DNA from: UBA6168 sp039819485
Lineage (GTDB): Bacteria > Bacteroidota > Bacteroidia > Chitinophagales > Saprospiraceae
Assembly: GCA_039819485.1 (NCBI GenBank)
Contig: JBCBRY010000007.1
Location: 1 to 64,000, forward strand
DNA length: 64,000 nucleotides
Direction of reading: 5' to 3'
The position numbers and the translations under genes are program-made. Under the pieces are notes generated by a model. It was not told the DNA's origin, searched no databases, and saw only the letters and a list, made by a program, of their open reading frames with translations. Shown here piece by piece: positions 28,401-37,199 of the stretch; position 1 is the stretch's first letter; the number at the start of each line of letters is the position of its first letter.

Positions 28401-28733
28401 TTTAATGTCAGGATATTTAGCTCCCAGGTCAGGGTGCATGACAGGTGCTTCCACGAGTTCGAAGTCCTGGAATTTTCCATCCGGCATCGGAATCGACAAA
28501 ACAGCTGTTTTCGCTTTTGCTGCTTCACTAAAGCGCATGGGTGCCTCTTTTAGTATGGATTGTAATGCGTCGCGATCGAGTGAAAAAGTTTTGTATTTGT
28601 TGGGGATAATGCGCCGCTCCATATCCGCTTTGGCAAATGACAGTTCGGATACTTCTTGCCAAGGATTTTTGTTTTGTGCAAATAAACCAGTGGTGAGCAA
28701 ACCCAGTAACGTGATGAGGTAGAGTTTTTTCAT
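22464..28733 (-). CDS. Giant secreted reprolysin-like metalloprotease with SprB repeats and T9SS type A domain
   Basis: A 2089-aa exported protein. Signal peptide 1-19 (LFAQ); pro-region to about 200; zinc metalloprotease of the M12B/reprolysin-like kind with H343-ExxH347-xxGxxH353 (HEMGHQFGGNH) and a downstream Met-turn-like GYAG; a fibronectin type III domain (about 790-870); a proprotein-convertase P domain (about 880-1030, with HTWVGDLLAILEGPDGT); a CSPG/NG2-like repeat (about 1035-1130); twelve SprB-type modules (about 1135-2000); and a T9SS sorting domain (FEVTPNPSTGRFYL to the end). SprB repeats are known from the gliding adhesin of Flavobacterium johnsoniae. The frame is open to 28883, but ATG at 28733 directly precedes the signal peptide. 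It probably acts as a cell-surface or released protease with an adhesive stalk. Confidence 0.93.
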   Translation of the reverse strand: MKKLYLITLLGLLTTGLFAQNKNPWQEVSELSFAKADMERRIIPNKYKTFSLDRDALQSILKEAPMRFSEAAKAKTAVLSIPMPDGKFQDFELVEAPVMHPDLGAKYPDIKTYAGWSKTDGTAYLRCGISPSGFHGMILSGRHSSVYIDIYAVGETDHYVCYYKKDFHRNDKFICHFDEIEENQKLQNELKGKRPAEKVTGDCQFRVYSLALACTGEYAQYHGGTKPQVLAAMNTAMARVNGIYERDVDVTMVIIPNNDDLIFLNAATDPYTNGSGGAMLNQNINTCNSIIGNANYNIGHVFSTGGGGVAFLRSACNNGNKAGGVTGLPNPVGDPFYVDYAAHEMGHQFGGNHTQNNSCNRNTPTAMEPGSASTIMGYAGICNPNVQNNSDDYFHAVSLAEMGNHIAGNGGACASLSPNGNSAPTVSTSGVVYDVPVETPFVLTGEGSDPDMGNALTYCWEQMDNQPATMPPSPNNTSGPAFRSLLPTPEPSRYFPNLNTILANGTDTWEVLPSVSRQMNFRCTVRDNNPGGGCTGETDVQLNFSDAAGPFLVTEPNDASVVWSSNFLETVTWDVANTDQAPVNASSVDIFLSIDGGITYPYLLLSGTPNDGSQLVQVPDVTSNAARVMVKGTGNVFLDISDEPFTIEMNSTPTFTINASPVVQTACPQGEVEYVFDLQSFVGFNEAVSFIASGVPPGATFGFQPNPIVPPGDVTFVVSDLENVTPGSYTIIVEAVAVSVDQSITLELIVLDEITSAPGLISPVDGATGVTTAGAVLEWENMAAATNYIIEVALDPSFQTLTFTDDVYQNHFDLPTLQPGTVYYWRVKGVNTCSDGFYAPFYAFQTGGLECDTYESTDVGQNIPPNGGGEIESELMVDDDLPIASVYLHLDISHTWVGDLLAILEGPDGTSALLFDRPGDPATADGCQEDDMSVGFFDQAANTSDDLENTCDPISPAIEGDFQPLTALSAFDGKSTMGTWKLIVDDLFPSVDDGTLDAWYLELCGTVVFPPAILLNNTKLTVNQGASENITDAFLETQGIPGQTTYILLSVPENGTLFLQNSELEIGSSFTQEDLNNGLVSYQHDGSMTAADEFLFDVVDDETQWLHNQLFEIEILEPSIIAAANVTQELDCFNASNAAISVDVTGGTPPLTYSLNGGTPQSENTFDGLAAGTYEVMVMDADGLSVTSNAVVVENPAAIIVSATVTEDTITVDANGGTGTLQYSVDGTNFQNSNVFEDLANGSYTVYVMDENGCVETTIAIVAVNTLIVTALQTQGVSCNNGSDGIITINVGGGTPPYQYSLNGGPFQNGNVFSGLPAGTYEGTVEDDEGFTLNTNVVVLENPSAVMASASVVENDVTVDASGGTGNLQYSIDGANFQNSNIFADLPNGTYDITVMDENGCTETTTATVFINTLVVTATQTQDVLCAGGSDGEITVEVAGGNPDFQYSLDGVNYQNSNVFQNLPAGTYTITVLDTDDFTQTDMVVISEPPAIAGDASANGYEVTVNATGGTGTLQYSLDGGPFQNGNQFFPVASGDHVVVVTDENGCEVSIPISVNVPALAVDATTIQMAVCADSEDGAITVEGTGGVPPYEYSLNGGPFQSSNDFTGLAAGDYTVTVMDSGGFTVSSTTLTVLSPPALLVDATTNNDEIMVNVTGGADPYLFQLDSSLFQASNIFTGVSNGPHIVTVQDVNGCEMSVTVLVNVPALELIASVNQQVSCHGEMDGEIMINATGGIPPYEYSIDGMNFQNDATFPGLTAGIYQPTVRDATGQILNAPNVTIIEPDPVTATGNAFGPTITIDAMGGTGDFSYSFDNGPFQPENEFNAADNGTYNVIVMDENGCTDSLEVVVNMPENISLATINVICPGADTGSIQINDVVGGYAPYMYSLNGGPFTSETLYTGLAAGEYNLVVMDSTGYEWMAPVIIINESPDVLVGTTVVDNNLTINASGGTGGLMYSIDGGTNFQSDSTFTDLPNGTYEVVVMDGNGCTATTTVMINFTSTNEVNNGLLFEVTPNPSTGRFYLTLQTRTVGEINMTVYNAVGQVVHVFATPVNGQLQQELDLSFLANGNYQLRVTSGELWGVKRLMIVE
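22725..25335 (-). repeat. Twelve tandem SprB modules in six alternating A-B pairs
   Basis: Within the metalloprotease gene the modules alternate. A modules carry a Cys near the start, then DGxIxV, GGxPPYxYSLNGG and GLAAGTY. B modules carry VDASGGTGxLQYSxDG, NGTYxVxVMDENGC and NTLxVTAxQ. One A+B pair is about 145 aa (435 bp). Boundaries are approximate. Confidence 0.8.
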
Positions 28734-28790
28734 GAAATACGTCGTTGTGTTTAATTTGTGAATAATAACGGGTGGGTGTACAATAAGGAA

Positions 28791-28798
28791 CAAAGTTA
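28791..28798 (-). promoter_or_regulatory. -7 box upstream of the giant metalloprotease gene
   Basis: On the minus strand TAACTTTG fully matches TAnnTTTG about 58 bp before the start codon. No TTG lies at the usual distance. Confidence 0.45.
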
Positions 28799-28850
28799 TT
28801 GCCTGAGTTTGGAAATGAGAGGTCAGGAAGCAAAAGAATGTTGTATAACA

Positions 28851-28889
28851 TGCAAAATGAAAAATGCCTCGCCAAAAAAGCAAGGCATT
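28851..28889 (-). terminator. Second hairpin downstream of the type B adhesin-like gene
   Basis: On the minus strand AATGCCTTGC pairs with GCGAGGCATT around a T-rich loop and is followed by TTTTCATTTT. It lies about 180 bp after the stop at 29064 and just before the metalloprotease promoter. Confidence 0.6.
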
Positions 28890-28999
28890 CTACAGAATTT
28901 TGATCCTAAAAACGTATGGTTAAAAAAATTATCTTGCCAAATTAGAATTGGGAGGTAGAAGGTTGATGGACATTGGTGGAAGGATACTATTTGACCAAA

Positions 29000-29039
29000 C
29001 AGGCAGAAACTTTTTTGTAAAAAAAAGTCCTTCTGCCTG
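29000..29039 (-). terminator. Hairpin directly after the type B adhesin-like gene
   Basis: TTCTGCCTG (29031-29039) pairs with CAGGCAGAA (29000-29008), and inside it a T-run pairs with an A-run. This gives a long hairpin 25 bp after the stop. Confidence 0.65.
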
Positions 29040-29063
29040 CTACTTATTTGTTCGCAAATTGAG

Positions 29064-32000
29064 CTACCGCATTAAAGTGACGTTCCCCTTTGTCGCATAC
29101 GTCCGCAGCTCTCCTTTACAATCATAAAACGACGCAAACACCTTCCACAAATAAACATCGACGGGAACAGCCTCTCCTTTATAAGTACCGTCCCACGGGC
29201 GGTCAAACCTCTTGGTATCATAGATCTTATTTCCCCAACGGTCAAAGACCAGCATCTCGAACCGGGCAGGCATGTTCGTTTCAGGTGTTACCGGAAGGAA
29301 GGTATCATTGATCCCGTTGTCGTCAGGGGTAAACACATTCGGCACTTCAAACAGGGCAGCGTTGGCGAGGTCGTCGACCAGCTCGAACTCATATTCCAAT
29401 ACTTCGCACAGGGTCGATATTTCGAGTCCGTAAAGCCCTTGCTCATTGATGGAAATCGCTGGCTGACCTGTCCCATTTGACCAAAAATAACTGACCCAAT
29501 GGGAGTCAATATCCACTGCAGCATTGATAACGACTGTATCTTCCTCACCACAGAAATGGTACGTTTCATCCAATTCCAGTTCTGGCAATGCAGGAACTTC
29601 AACGATGGAAACATCTGTGGAAACATCACAACCGTTGGTGTCCCTAACGATCAAATTGTACAATCCAAAAGAGAGGTTTTCAAAAATGGAAGCGATCTGG
29701 AATTGTACACTATCAACAGAAAAAATATATGGCCCCACAAATCCGTCCACCTCTACGACATCAATGCCACCTGTTTCTGTTTCCACGCAGTCGGGGTGAA
29801 CATTTAAGTCAAAAGTAACAGGTACGTATTCATCTATCAGGACCGTATCCGTATCAATACAGCCATTACTTCCATCCGTTACGTACAAAATATAGGTACC
29901 GGGCACATCTATCGCCGGGGCAGGTGATGTTTCGCCTGAAAGTATATTCCCATCTGGGGTTTCCCATGAATAGCCGACCCCGGGCGAAGACCCGGAACCA
30001 TCCAACGACATGCTTTCCGTATCGCAACTAAAACGGGCATCTTCACCTGCATCAGCAGTGGGCGGATTGCCATCCTGCTCGACCATGACCGTATCCATAT
30101 CGGCACAACCGGTAATCGTGTTCATAACCGTCAGTTCGTACATACCTGGTTGTCCTACGATGGTTGTCTGTAAAAATTGATTTACTGAATCAATACCTGG
30201 TCCAGCCCAGGAAAAGGCAATAGGGCTATCACCTGAGAGTTCATTACCATACAGGGTCGCCTGAGTGACCACACAATCGATCAGTTGATCATCGCCGGCA
30301 TCGGCCTCCGGCCAATGAAAATTCGCTTCGGTCGTCGTTTCATCGTCACAGCCTGTGTAAGGATCGAAAGCCCGCACAAGGTAATTGCCTTCTTCACAAT
30401 TTTGCACTACTTCCCCATAGGTCAGGGCGTTACTGTTCCACCACTCCACTTCGTAATAAGGTATATTGGCAGTGACAAATGCCGTCATGGTCACACAGGA
30501 GTCAATACACGACAAATCATATTCCGGGAAAGTTGTCACTTCCAGTTCCACGCAAGGGCACCCGTACCCTTCCACATATTTTACACATCCGGCCGAATCC
30601 CTGATCTCTGCAGAAAAACCATTCGCTCCCGGTATAGGATCAGAGATAAAATGCCCCACAGATTGAAAACTTCCCGAAAGGCCAATGACCTCATAAGGCG
30701 GCGTACCTCCTGAAATAAACAACTCCACTTGATAATCACTGGTATCACAAAGTATATTCACTTCCACTTCCAAATCGGACAAACCAAAAGTGAGCGTAAA
30801 AGGCGAACACTCGAATTCCGGCGGCAATGGAATACTGCCAAGTAGGTTTGAAAAAATATCACCCCTGGCGCAAGGTGCCTGGCAGGAATCAGGAATATCC
30901 AGGACCGGAGAAATGATTTCGATGGTATCGTACACCCATATTTCCTGCCATTGCAATGTGATGGAAATTGCTTCCCCAGGTTGCTGTAAACTATCATTGG
31001 GTAATATTTCCCAAATGGAAAATTCAACCGGACTGTAAGTGTTTGTATTCGGGTCGATGATAAATCGGTAGTCAACATTGTCGATGATCAGATCAGTCGT
31101 ATCTGCCAAAGGAACAATGGTTGCCGAATCAGGAAGATAAGTCCACTGGCCTCCGGTGCGGACAGGTATTTCCAAATAGGAAGTATCAAAGCCCAATGTA
31201 TCCACTTCACAGGGAGGTGGCGGAAAACAGGCAGGTGGCGCCGGCGGGCAGTCGTTTAAAAAACTGTCTGTCGACTCTTCAATCAACGTGGCTAAAATTT
31301 CTAAAAAGTTATTATCGATAATCTCCCCATTTGGGCCCAGGGTAACAAAATCACTTTGGGGCAAACAAAGCGGCGGCAAATTGAAAGAGTCCTCTGAAAC
31401 CTGCGTCGATACATTTACCCCATCCGCCACACAATCATTCAACGAGCCAGTGACCGCGGTTGAATAAATTTCAGATAAACAAGAGCCCTCCACATTGAAC
31501 TTCCAAAGGACTACAGGAACTACTGCTTCCGAAGGGATTACATTTTCACAAGTCACGATATCTCCATCATGGCACCCATAATCATCATATTCCAATGACA
31601 TTTCCGTATTTGTTTCGACGACTCTTTTGCTGGGGTCTTCAAAACCAATGGTCACCAGGTCGCTCGCCACACAGGTGTCAACAATAATGATCGATTGCAT
31701 CAGTACAGAGTCAAATATTTCAGTGGAGTCAATGCGGAAGTACGTGTAAACGAAGTCGTAGCTGCCACATTCACTAACCGTTACCGAGGCTTGTCCGTTA
31801 CTGCCATTTCCAAGTGCTACCTCACCCGGAGCCGTAGTACAGGAGGCTTCCCAGGAGCCGAGCGAGGGGGTTCCTACCAATTCGAAGCTGTATCCACAAA
31901 TAATGGTATCGGAACCCGCCTCGGCCATGCACGTTGAGTCTTTGGATTGTACCACGAGTTGTAAAGTGACTACGCTGTCGCAGCCGTTGGCCGCTGATAA

Positions 32001-34088
32001 GGTGTCGATATAAATGCCGGATTCGGAGTAGTGTGTATTTCCTACGGGGAAAGTTTCGCCTTCACAGATGAGTGCCAGAAAGGAAGAATCGCGATGTGGC
32101 AAGAGCGAGAGGTTCAGGAGGACAATGCTGTCACAACCAAGAACCGTTGGGATGGTATCGAGATAGCTACCTGCCTCGGTGTAAGCAGAATCACCAACCA
32201 TAAAAACATCGCCCTCACAAATGGTTGTATCAATGGTTATTTCCTGATGGGGCCCAACGGTGAGATTCAATGTTTCAGTACTATCACAACCGAATTGATC
32301 TGTAAAGGTGAAACTCAGACTGATGGTCGAATCCAATACCAGACCCTGCCAGATGATCGAGTCCCCTTCGCAAATGACGGTATCTTTCACATGCTCGTTT
32401 TTTTCCCGAAACGATAAGTTCAAAATGGTAATATCATAACATGTGTCATTCGGGACAACATGGGAGTAAAAACCTGGTTCTTCCAATATTTCACCGAAAA
32501 ACTCATAAGAGCCACCAAAACAGATCAGTTCGTTAAGAATCGTCTCATTGTTCTCCAAAACTGTCACGATCACGATCAAATTATAAGGGCAACCATCTTC
32601 GTCCATCATAGGAAAAGTATAGGTCCCGCTACTTGAAATTACCTGCCCTTGCACCACGATGGTTTCGCCTTCACAAATTTCATACGTTTCAGTCACGTCG
32701 TCCGGCCCATCAAAATACTGAACAGAGGTAGTCAGCGTACTAGTGAAAAAAGAAAAGCTGTTGGTTAAACTGATGGTTGTATCCCCGGTAACGGGAATCC
32801 CCAAAAAACCTTCATCCCCACAAATGTTTATCGTATCGGTAGTGGTGACAACACCACAATCGTGGCCTTCGTTATAGAAAATCGTATCCGTCTGTACGGT
32901 GATAGTATCAAAATAGATGAAAGCTGTATTGTAGATGGGCGGGCATGTTGGGTTGTCCGTTTCCTGATAAACATTGAATTTGACAAAACCAGTACCGTTG
33001 GGCGGGAGCAAGATGTTTTCAAAAACAAGTTTCACAATGTGGCTGTCAGGAAATTCAACCACGTAATCATGGCTGCTTGCCCCGGCCAACACGGTACTGA
33101 TGTCTAAAAAAAGAGAAAGCGTATCGCACACCGTCAAATTGACAACGGTGTCGTTCGTGGGGTTTTCAAAATTAATTTGAAACTCCAATAGTAAATTGGG
33201 GCCTAGTTCATGACCTGGGCCAAACCCTTCCGGGAAGCCCAGTTTTAAATTGGATATGCAAGTGGGCGTGTTTTGTATACAGGAATTATCAATAGCGGGA
33301 TTTAAATCCTCTTGGGAAAACTGGTTTAAAAAACCGGGGTCTAAATCATCGCAACCTTCGATCGTAGCACTGGCAAAAAAGCCGGATGGATTACCTGCGC
33401 TCTGCGTAGCCTCAAAATGATACCCCGTTTCATTATTTGGAATGACGATGACGGTATCGCTGCCACTGTTCAACTGGTACCCCTGCAACATGACAATCAC
33501 ATCATCTTCAATAATAAAAAACTGGCCTGGCTCGGCCATGTCGCCACTCCCGACATTTTCGATATTAAAAATAATGGAATCGCCCTGGCACTCAATCTCC
33601 ACTTCAATATCAGATCCGTCCCATTGGGGAGATGGGGAGTTGCAAAGTACATCCGGAAAAATATGGGCCTCCACGCAATGTGCCTGCCCAGGGGTGGCAC
33701 CGCAGTCCACATTTACGCCGATCGAAAAACTGCCACACTGCCCGGGTTGTAGATCCCCTACCTGAAAGGAATATGCATTTGTGCCAATGGTAGAAAAGGG
33801 AATGGAAGCTCCGTTGACCGTAAGTGCCCCGTCAAAAACAATTTCGATATAAGCATCCTCTGCCAGCGTATCGCCAATGTTACAGTACCTGACGAAATAG
33901 TCACTGTCTTCACAAGGTACGAGGCAGGCCGTTGATATATCAACAAACAATTGGGCACAACCAGCGCTTGCAACCAGGCCGCCACTGGTCCCACTGGCCC
34001 GCAAATCGGGTACCCCGAGCATAAATAAGAGGAGCAACCCCAGGCTGTTTGCCAACAACCTGAAATTCGTTTGGATATGTTTCAACAT
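29064..34088 (-). CDS. Giant secreted protein with CHU_C (T9SS type B) C-terminal domain
   Basis: A 1674-aa exported protein. Signal peptide 1-32 (LGVPDLRASG); N-terminal Cys-containing beta domains like those of DUF11-type repeat proteins; five repeats of about 50 aa (roughly 500-760) with a CEGD/ETxxxxG start and a GCDSxxxLxL end; two PKD-like segments (PEADAGDDQLIDC and PPTADAGEDARFSC); and a gliding-motility-associated C-terminal domain from about 1590 (NVFTPDDNGINDTF, then FDRWGNKIYDT). That last domain is the T9SS type B sorting signal, usually linked to surface retention through PorP/SprF-like partners, none of which is encoded nearby. ATG at 34088 gives a proper signal peptide; the frame is open to 34208. 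An adhesin or matrix role is likely. Confidence 0.9.
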   Translation of the reverse strand: MLKHIQTNFRLLANSLGLLLLFMLGVPDLRASGTSGGLVASAGCAQLFVDISTACLVPCEDSDYFVRYCNIGDTLAEDAYIEIVFDGALTVNGASIPFSTIGTNAYSFQVGDLQPGQCGSFSIGVNVDCGATPGQAHCVEAHIFPDVLCNSPSPQWDGSDIEVEIECQGDSIIFNIENVGSGDMAEPGQFFIIEDDVIVMLQGYQLNSGSDTVIVIPNNETGYHFEATQSAGNPSGFFASATIEGCDDLDPGFLNQFSQEDLNPAIDNSCIQNTPTCISNLKLGFPEGFGPGHELGPNLLLEFQINFENPTNDTVVNLTVCDTLSLFLDISTVLAGASSHDYVVEFPDSHIVKLVFENILLPPNGTGFVKFNVYQETDNPTCPPIYNTAFIYFDTITVQTDTIFYNEGHDCGVVTTTDTINICGDEGFLGIPVTGDTTISLTNSFSFFTSTLTTSVQYFDGPDDVTETYEICEGETIVVQGQVISSSGTYTFPMMDEDGCPYNLIVIVTVLENNETILNELICFGGSYEFFGEILEEPGFYSHVVPNDTCYDITILNLSFREKNEHVKDTVICEGDSIIWQGLVLDSTISLSFTFTDQFGCDSTETLNLTVGPHQEITIDTTICEGDVFMVGDSAYTEAGSYLDTIPTVLGCDSIVLLNLSLLPHRDSSFLALICEGETFPVGNTHYSESGIYIDTLSAANGCDSVVTLQLVVQSKDSTCMAEAGSDTIICGYSFELVGTPSLGSWEASCTTAPGEVALGNGSNGQASVTVSECGSYDFVYTYFRIDSTEIFDSVLMQSIIIVDTCVASDLVTIGFEDPSKRVVETNTEMSLEYDDYGCHDGDIVTCENVIPSEAVVPVVLWKFNVEGSCLSEIYSTAVTGSLNDCVADGVNVSTQVSEDSFNLPPLCLPQSDFVTLGPNGEIIDNNFLEILATLIEESTDSFLNDCPPAPPACFPPPPCEVDTLGFDTSYLEIPVRTGGQWTYLPDSATIVPLADTTDLIIDNVDYRFIIDPNTNTYSPVEFSIWEILPNDSLQQPGEAISITLQWQEIWVYDTIEIISPVLDIPDSCQAPCARGDIFSNLLGSIPLPPEFECSPFTLTFGLSDLEVEVNILCDTSDYQVELFISGGTPPYEVIGLSGSFQSVGHFISDPIPGANGFSAEIRDSAGCVKYVEGYGCPCVELEVTTFPEYDLSCIDSCVTMTAFVTANIPYYEVEWWNSNALTYGEVVQNCEEGNYLVRAFDPYTGCDDETTTEANFHWPEADAGDDQLIDCVVTQATLYGNELSGDSPIAFSWAGPGIDSVNQFLQTTIVGQPGMYELTVMNTITGCADMDTVMVEQDGNPPTADAGEDARFSCDTESMSLDGSGSSPGVGYSWETPDGNILSGETSPAPAIDVPGTYILYVTDGSNGCIDTDTVLIDEYVPVTFDLNVHPDCVETETGGIDVVEVDGFVGPYIFSVDSVQFQIASIFENLSFGLYNLIVRDTNGCDVSTDVSIVEVPALPELELDETYHFCGEEDTVVINAAVDIDSHWVSYFWSNGTGQPAISINEQGLYGLEISTLCEVLEYEFELVDDLANAALFEVPNVFTPDDNGINDTFLPVTPETNMPARFEMLVFDRWGNKIYDTKRFDRPWDGTYKGEAVPVDVYLWKVFASFYDCKGELRTYATKGNVTLMR

Positions 34089-34127
34089 AGGATTTAAGTG
34101 TTTTGACAAAACAAAAATGGGAAATAA

Positions 34128-34157
34128 GAAACCTACCGGCAAGCACAAAAAATACAA
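34128..34157 (-). promoter_or_regulatory. Probable promoter of the type B adhesin-like gene
   Basis: On the minus strand TTG (34157-34155), a 19-bp spacer, then TAGGTTTC (34135-34128), a 7 of 8 match to TAnnTTTG. The leader to ATG 34088 would be about 33 nt. Confidence 0.45.
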
Positions 34158-34321
34158 TTTGCCAAGCAAAAAAAGCATCTCATTTGTAAATACCCGACAA
34201 TATCCCAATCATTACGTTACCGTTTATTGGTAAAAAGTAACAATAAAATAAGTACTTTCATACTTTCTTATCAAAACGTACTGTAAGATTCTATTCTGGA
34301 CTTGCCAAACGCTTTCTTAAA

Positions 34322-35731
34322 ATGAAACAGAGTAAACTGATCGAAATATTCAACAGCCTCACCAAAAAAGAGAAAAGGGATCTGGGCAAATTTGTCCGTT
34401 CCCCTTATTTCAACCAAAGAGAAGACGTCATCAAGCTTTACGACTACCTGAACCGATACAGCACCGATAATGAATCACTGAACAAGGAAAGTGCTTTTCA
34501 TTTCATCTATCCAACGGCCGTTTATTCCGAAAAGCAGATACGCTATGTCATGTCTTTCCTTTTTCAGGCCGTCCGGGCCTTTCTGGCCATTGACGAACTG
34601 GAGAAAGACCCCATCCATTTTCAGTCCCTCGTCGCCCGTTCGCTGCGGAAAAGAAACACCGACCGGGCCTTCCAAATGGAATGGAAAGTCGCCAAAAATC
34701 AATTGGACAAACAAAAAACCAGAAACCAGGACTATCACTACAAAAAGTATTTCCTGAAGTACCAACAGTTTCTGGCCTCCAAAAACCAGAGCCGCTCAGC
34801 GATCCCCGGACTTCAGGGGCTGTCTGACGAACTCACTCATTTTTTTATCGCTGACACCCTCCGGCAAAGCTGCCTGGCCCTGAGCTACCAAACAATTACC
34901 CAGGTCGATTTCCGACAAAACATGCTGCCTTATGTCATCGAATATGTTGAGCAAAATGACTTTTCAAATATCCCGGCCGTGCTCATCTATTTTTATGGGT
35001 ACAAATTACTGTCCGGGGAAGAACCGTTAAAAAATTTTAAAACACTGAGCAATCACATTGTGAAGGACGGACATTGTTTTCCCAGCAATGAATTAAAGGA
35101 CATTTATTTACTGGCCCTGAATTTTTGTATCCGAAAAGTCAATGAAGGTATCACCTCTTTTAAAAGAGAAGCATTCGAACTGTACAAAAAAGGATTGGAA
35201 CAAGAAGTGTTTATTGAAAACAATCAACTGTCCAGGTTCACTTATAAAAACATCGTGGCCATCGCACTTGGGCTGGGCGAATTTAACTGGGTTGAAAACT
35301 TCATCGAATCGTTCACTCCTTTTCTCAAAAAAAAATACCGCCACAGTGCGTACTGCTTTAACCTCGCCTTGTACCATTTCAAAAAAGAAGAATACGGGAA
35401 AGCCATGGAGCTGCTCCAACAAGTGGGAACGGATGATGTTCTGAACAACCTGAATGCCCGACGCATGTTGCTCCGTATTTATTATGACCTGGACGAAATG
35501 GATGCACTGGAATCTTTACTCGGCAGCTTTCAGACTTATATTTACCGAAAAAAAGAACTCGGCTACCATCGGGATTTATACTTGAATTTAATTCGGTTCA
35601 CCCGCAAACTTTTACAATTAAATTTCAGGGACAAAGAAAAAGTAACGGCACTAAAAAAGGAACTTGACAACAAAGAAAAAATAGCTGAAAAAGCATGGCT
35701 CCTCGAAAAATTAAACCAATCGCCAAAATAA
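34322..35731 (+). CDS. Uncharacterised helical-repeat protein
   Basis: A 469-aa cytoplasmic protein with no signal peptide and no catalytic motif that I can see. It is almost wholly alpha-helical and, in the C-terminal half, shows TPR-like helical hairpins (FNLALYHFKKEEYGKAMELLQQVG and the following segments). The N-terminus (LIEIFNSLTKKEKRDLGKFVRSPYFNQREDVIKLYDYL) looks like a conserved family start that I have seen only in Bacteroidota hypotheticals. It reads away from the giant secreted-protein genes and is followed by the convergent S51 peptidase gene. A scaffold role is the most that can be suggested. Confidence 0.75.
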   Translation: MKQSKLIEIFNSLTKKEKRDLGKFVRSPYFNQREDVIKLYDYLNRYSTDNESLNKESAFHFIYPTAVYSEKQIRYVMSFLFQAVRAFLAIDELEKDPIHFQSLVARSLRKRNTDRAFQMEWKVAKNQLDKQKTRNQDYHYKKYFLKYQQFLASKNQSRSAIPGLQGLSDELTHFFIADTLRQSCLALSYQTITQVDFRQNMLPYVIEYVEQNDFSNIPAVLIYFYGYKLLSGEEPLKNFKTLSNHIVKDGHCFPSNELKDIYLLALNFCIRKVNEGITSFKREAFELYKKGLEQEVFIENNQLSRFTYKNIVAIALGLGEFNWVENFIESFTPFLKKKYRHSAYCFNLALYHFKKEEYGKAMELLQQVGTDDVLNNLNARRMLLRIYYDLDEMDALESLLGSFQTYIYRKKELGYHRDLYLNLIRFTRKLLQLNFRDKEKVTALKKELDNKEKIAEKAWLLEKLNQSPK

Positions 35732-35816
35732 ATTGAACTAAACCCAATAATTAACTGCCACCTTTAAAAAATAAAAAATCGTCCTTTCTCGCATTAAACA
35801 GCAATACCCCAATATC

Positions 35817-37142
35817 TCAATCTTTAAAAACAACCTCCGAAAATATTTTTTCGCCGCTTACTATTTTCACCAAATAAATACCACTGTTAAATGCACTGAT
35901 ATTTATTTCTGAAAAATTATTTTCCATTTTTTCAAAAAATAATTCCCGTCCCAGCAAATCAAAAACCTGAATTATATTTGTTGAAAAAACCGGTGATTTA
36001 ATTTCCACAAAAAAAGAACTGGAAACCAGTGTTGGTTTTATCTCAATATTTAATTCCTTTTTTATTTCAATTAAATCGCTAATTAATCCGCAACCCGGCT
36101 CTGCGTCTCCATTTTGAAATAAAACGCCATTTTGTACATACCAATCGAACCATTCGCCGCCTCCAACCGGTTCCCAGTCCAGGGTATTAAATTGGTTGGA
36201 GCCATCAGCAGTGCCAGGGATGCGGTAAGCTTTTACGGCGGTGCCGTTATTGTCCCAGGTAAGTGGCTGCCCATCCACAAGGGTTTCCGGTAAAAAATCA
36301 CTTTCGCAATTGACCTCCAGAAAATAAGCAAAATCAGGGTATTCCGGGTGATCGCCAAAAACTTTTGCCTCGCCGTTTTCATTGATGCCAACGGCAGTGT
36401 ATTCATTGCAGGCGATGGCAAAAACCCGCCCGTTGTTTTCCTGTGACAGCCTCGCCAAAAAAACCATGAGGCGGCCCGCCCGATCCCGGTCATCAAAATG
36501 AGTATCGGTAATCAATAATGGCAGGTAAGGATTTTCAATAAAATCATTTTGCCCCAGTAAATCGACATTTGGGTGAAATGGATTTTGTAGAACAGTTGCT
36601 GATTGTGCGGAACCGCCGGGCGGCGTATAATATGCATTTCCCAAAATGGCCATACCTGCACTTGTACCTCCGACGGTTATCTTTTTTTCATTAATTAAAT
36701 GATTAATCGTATTTTCAATTTCATTGTCTTTCCAATATTGGTAATAAACATATTGGTCGCCTCCGGCAATAAATAATATTTCCGCATTATTTATTTGTTG
36801 TACCACATAAGGATCGGAAGCGGCGGCAGCATTATCAAAACGGATCGTCTCTACAGAATTGATGCTCACCCCTAATTCCGAAAAAAAATATTCGTTGTAA
36901 CCATCCTCCCCGGACGCCCGGAGAACGACGACATCGCCCCCGCCTGCCCGTTGTAGCATCCACCGCATGGCGTCGTCGTTGTCGCCGCCGCCGCCAGCGA
37001 GGACGATGCCCGGTTGGTGATTGCCAGTGGCTATATCGGCCGCATCACCTACGACCCAACTGGTATAGGCCTGTCCTCTCAAACCGAGGCTGAAAAAAAC
37101 GGAGAGTAGAACGGAAAAAATATTTAGTATTAAAAATTTCAT
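35817..37142 (-). CDS. Secreted cyanophycinase-like peptidase (S51) with T9SS type A domain
   Basis: A 441-aa exported protein: signal peptide 1-23 (SLGLRGQ), an S51-fold peptidase domain and a T9SS C-terminal sorting domain (about 365-441). The nucleophile motif GGTSAGM has Ser161, and other S51 family segments are present: LAGGGGDNDDAMRWML, FIAGGDQYVYYQYW, and ITDTHFDDRDRAGRL, which holds the His expected near the active site. Cyanophycinases cleave multi-L-arginyl-poly-aspartate; a secreted form could harvest polymer from lysed cyanobacteria, but specificity is not provable here. The frame continues upstream to 37577 over rlmB on the other strand; ATG at 37142 with its signal peptide is the real start. 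Confidence 0.85.
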   Translation of the reverse strand: MKFLILNIFSVLLSVFFSLGLRGQAYTSWVVGDAADIATGNHQPGIVLAGGGGDNDDAMRWMLQRAGGGDVVVLRASGEDGYNEYFFSELGVSINSVETIRFDNAAAASDPYVVQQINNAEILFIAGGDQYVYYQYWKDNEIENTINHLINEKKITVGGTSAGMAILGNAYYTPPGGSAQSATVLQNPFHPNVDLLGQNDFIENPYLPLLITDTHFDDRDRAGRLMVFLARLSQENNGRVFAIACNEYTAVGINENGEAKVFGDHPEYPDFAYFLEVNCESDFLPETLVDGQPLTWDNNGTAVKAYRIPGTADGSNQFNTLDWEPVGGGEWFDWYVQNGVLFQNGDAEPGCGLISDLIEIKKELNIEIKPTLVSSSFFVEIKSPVFSTNIIQVFDLLGRELFFEKMENNFSEINISAFNSGIYLVKIVSGEKIFSEVVFKD

Positions 37143-37199
37143 CGGGCGGCTCTTTTTAATTTTTATTTTCATTTCCATTTTTATTATCAACTTTGTGCA

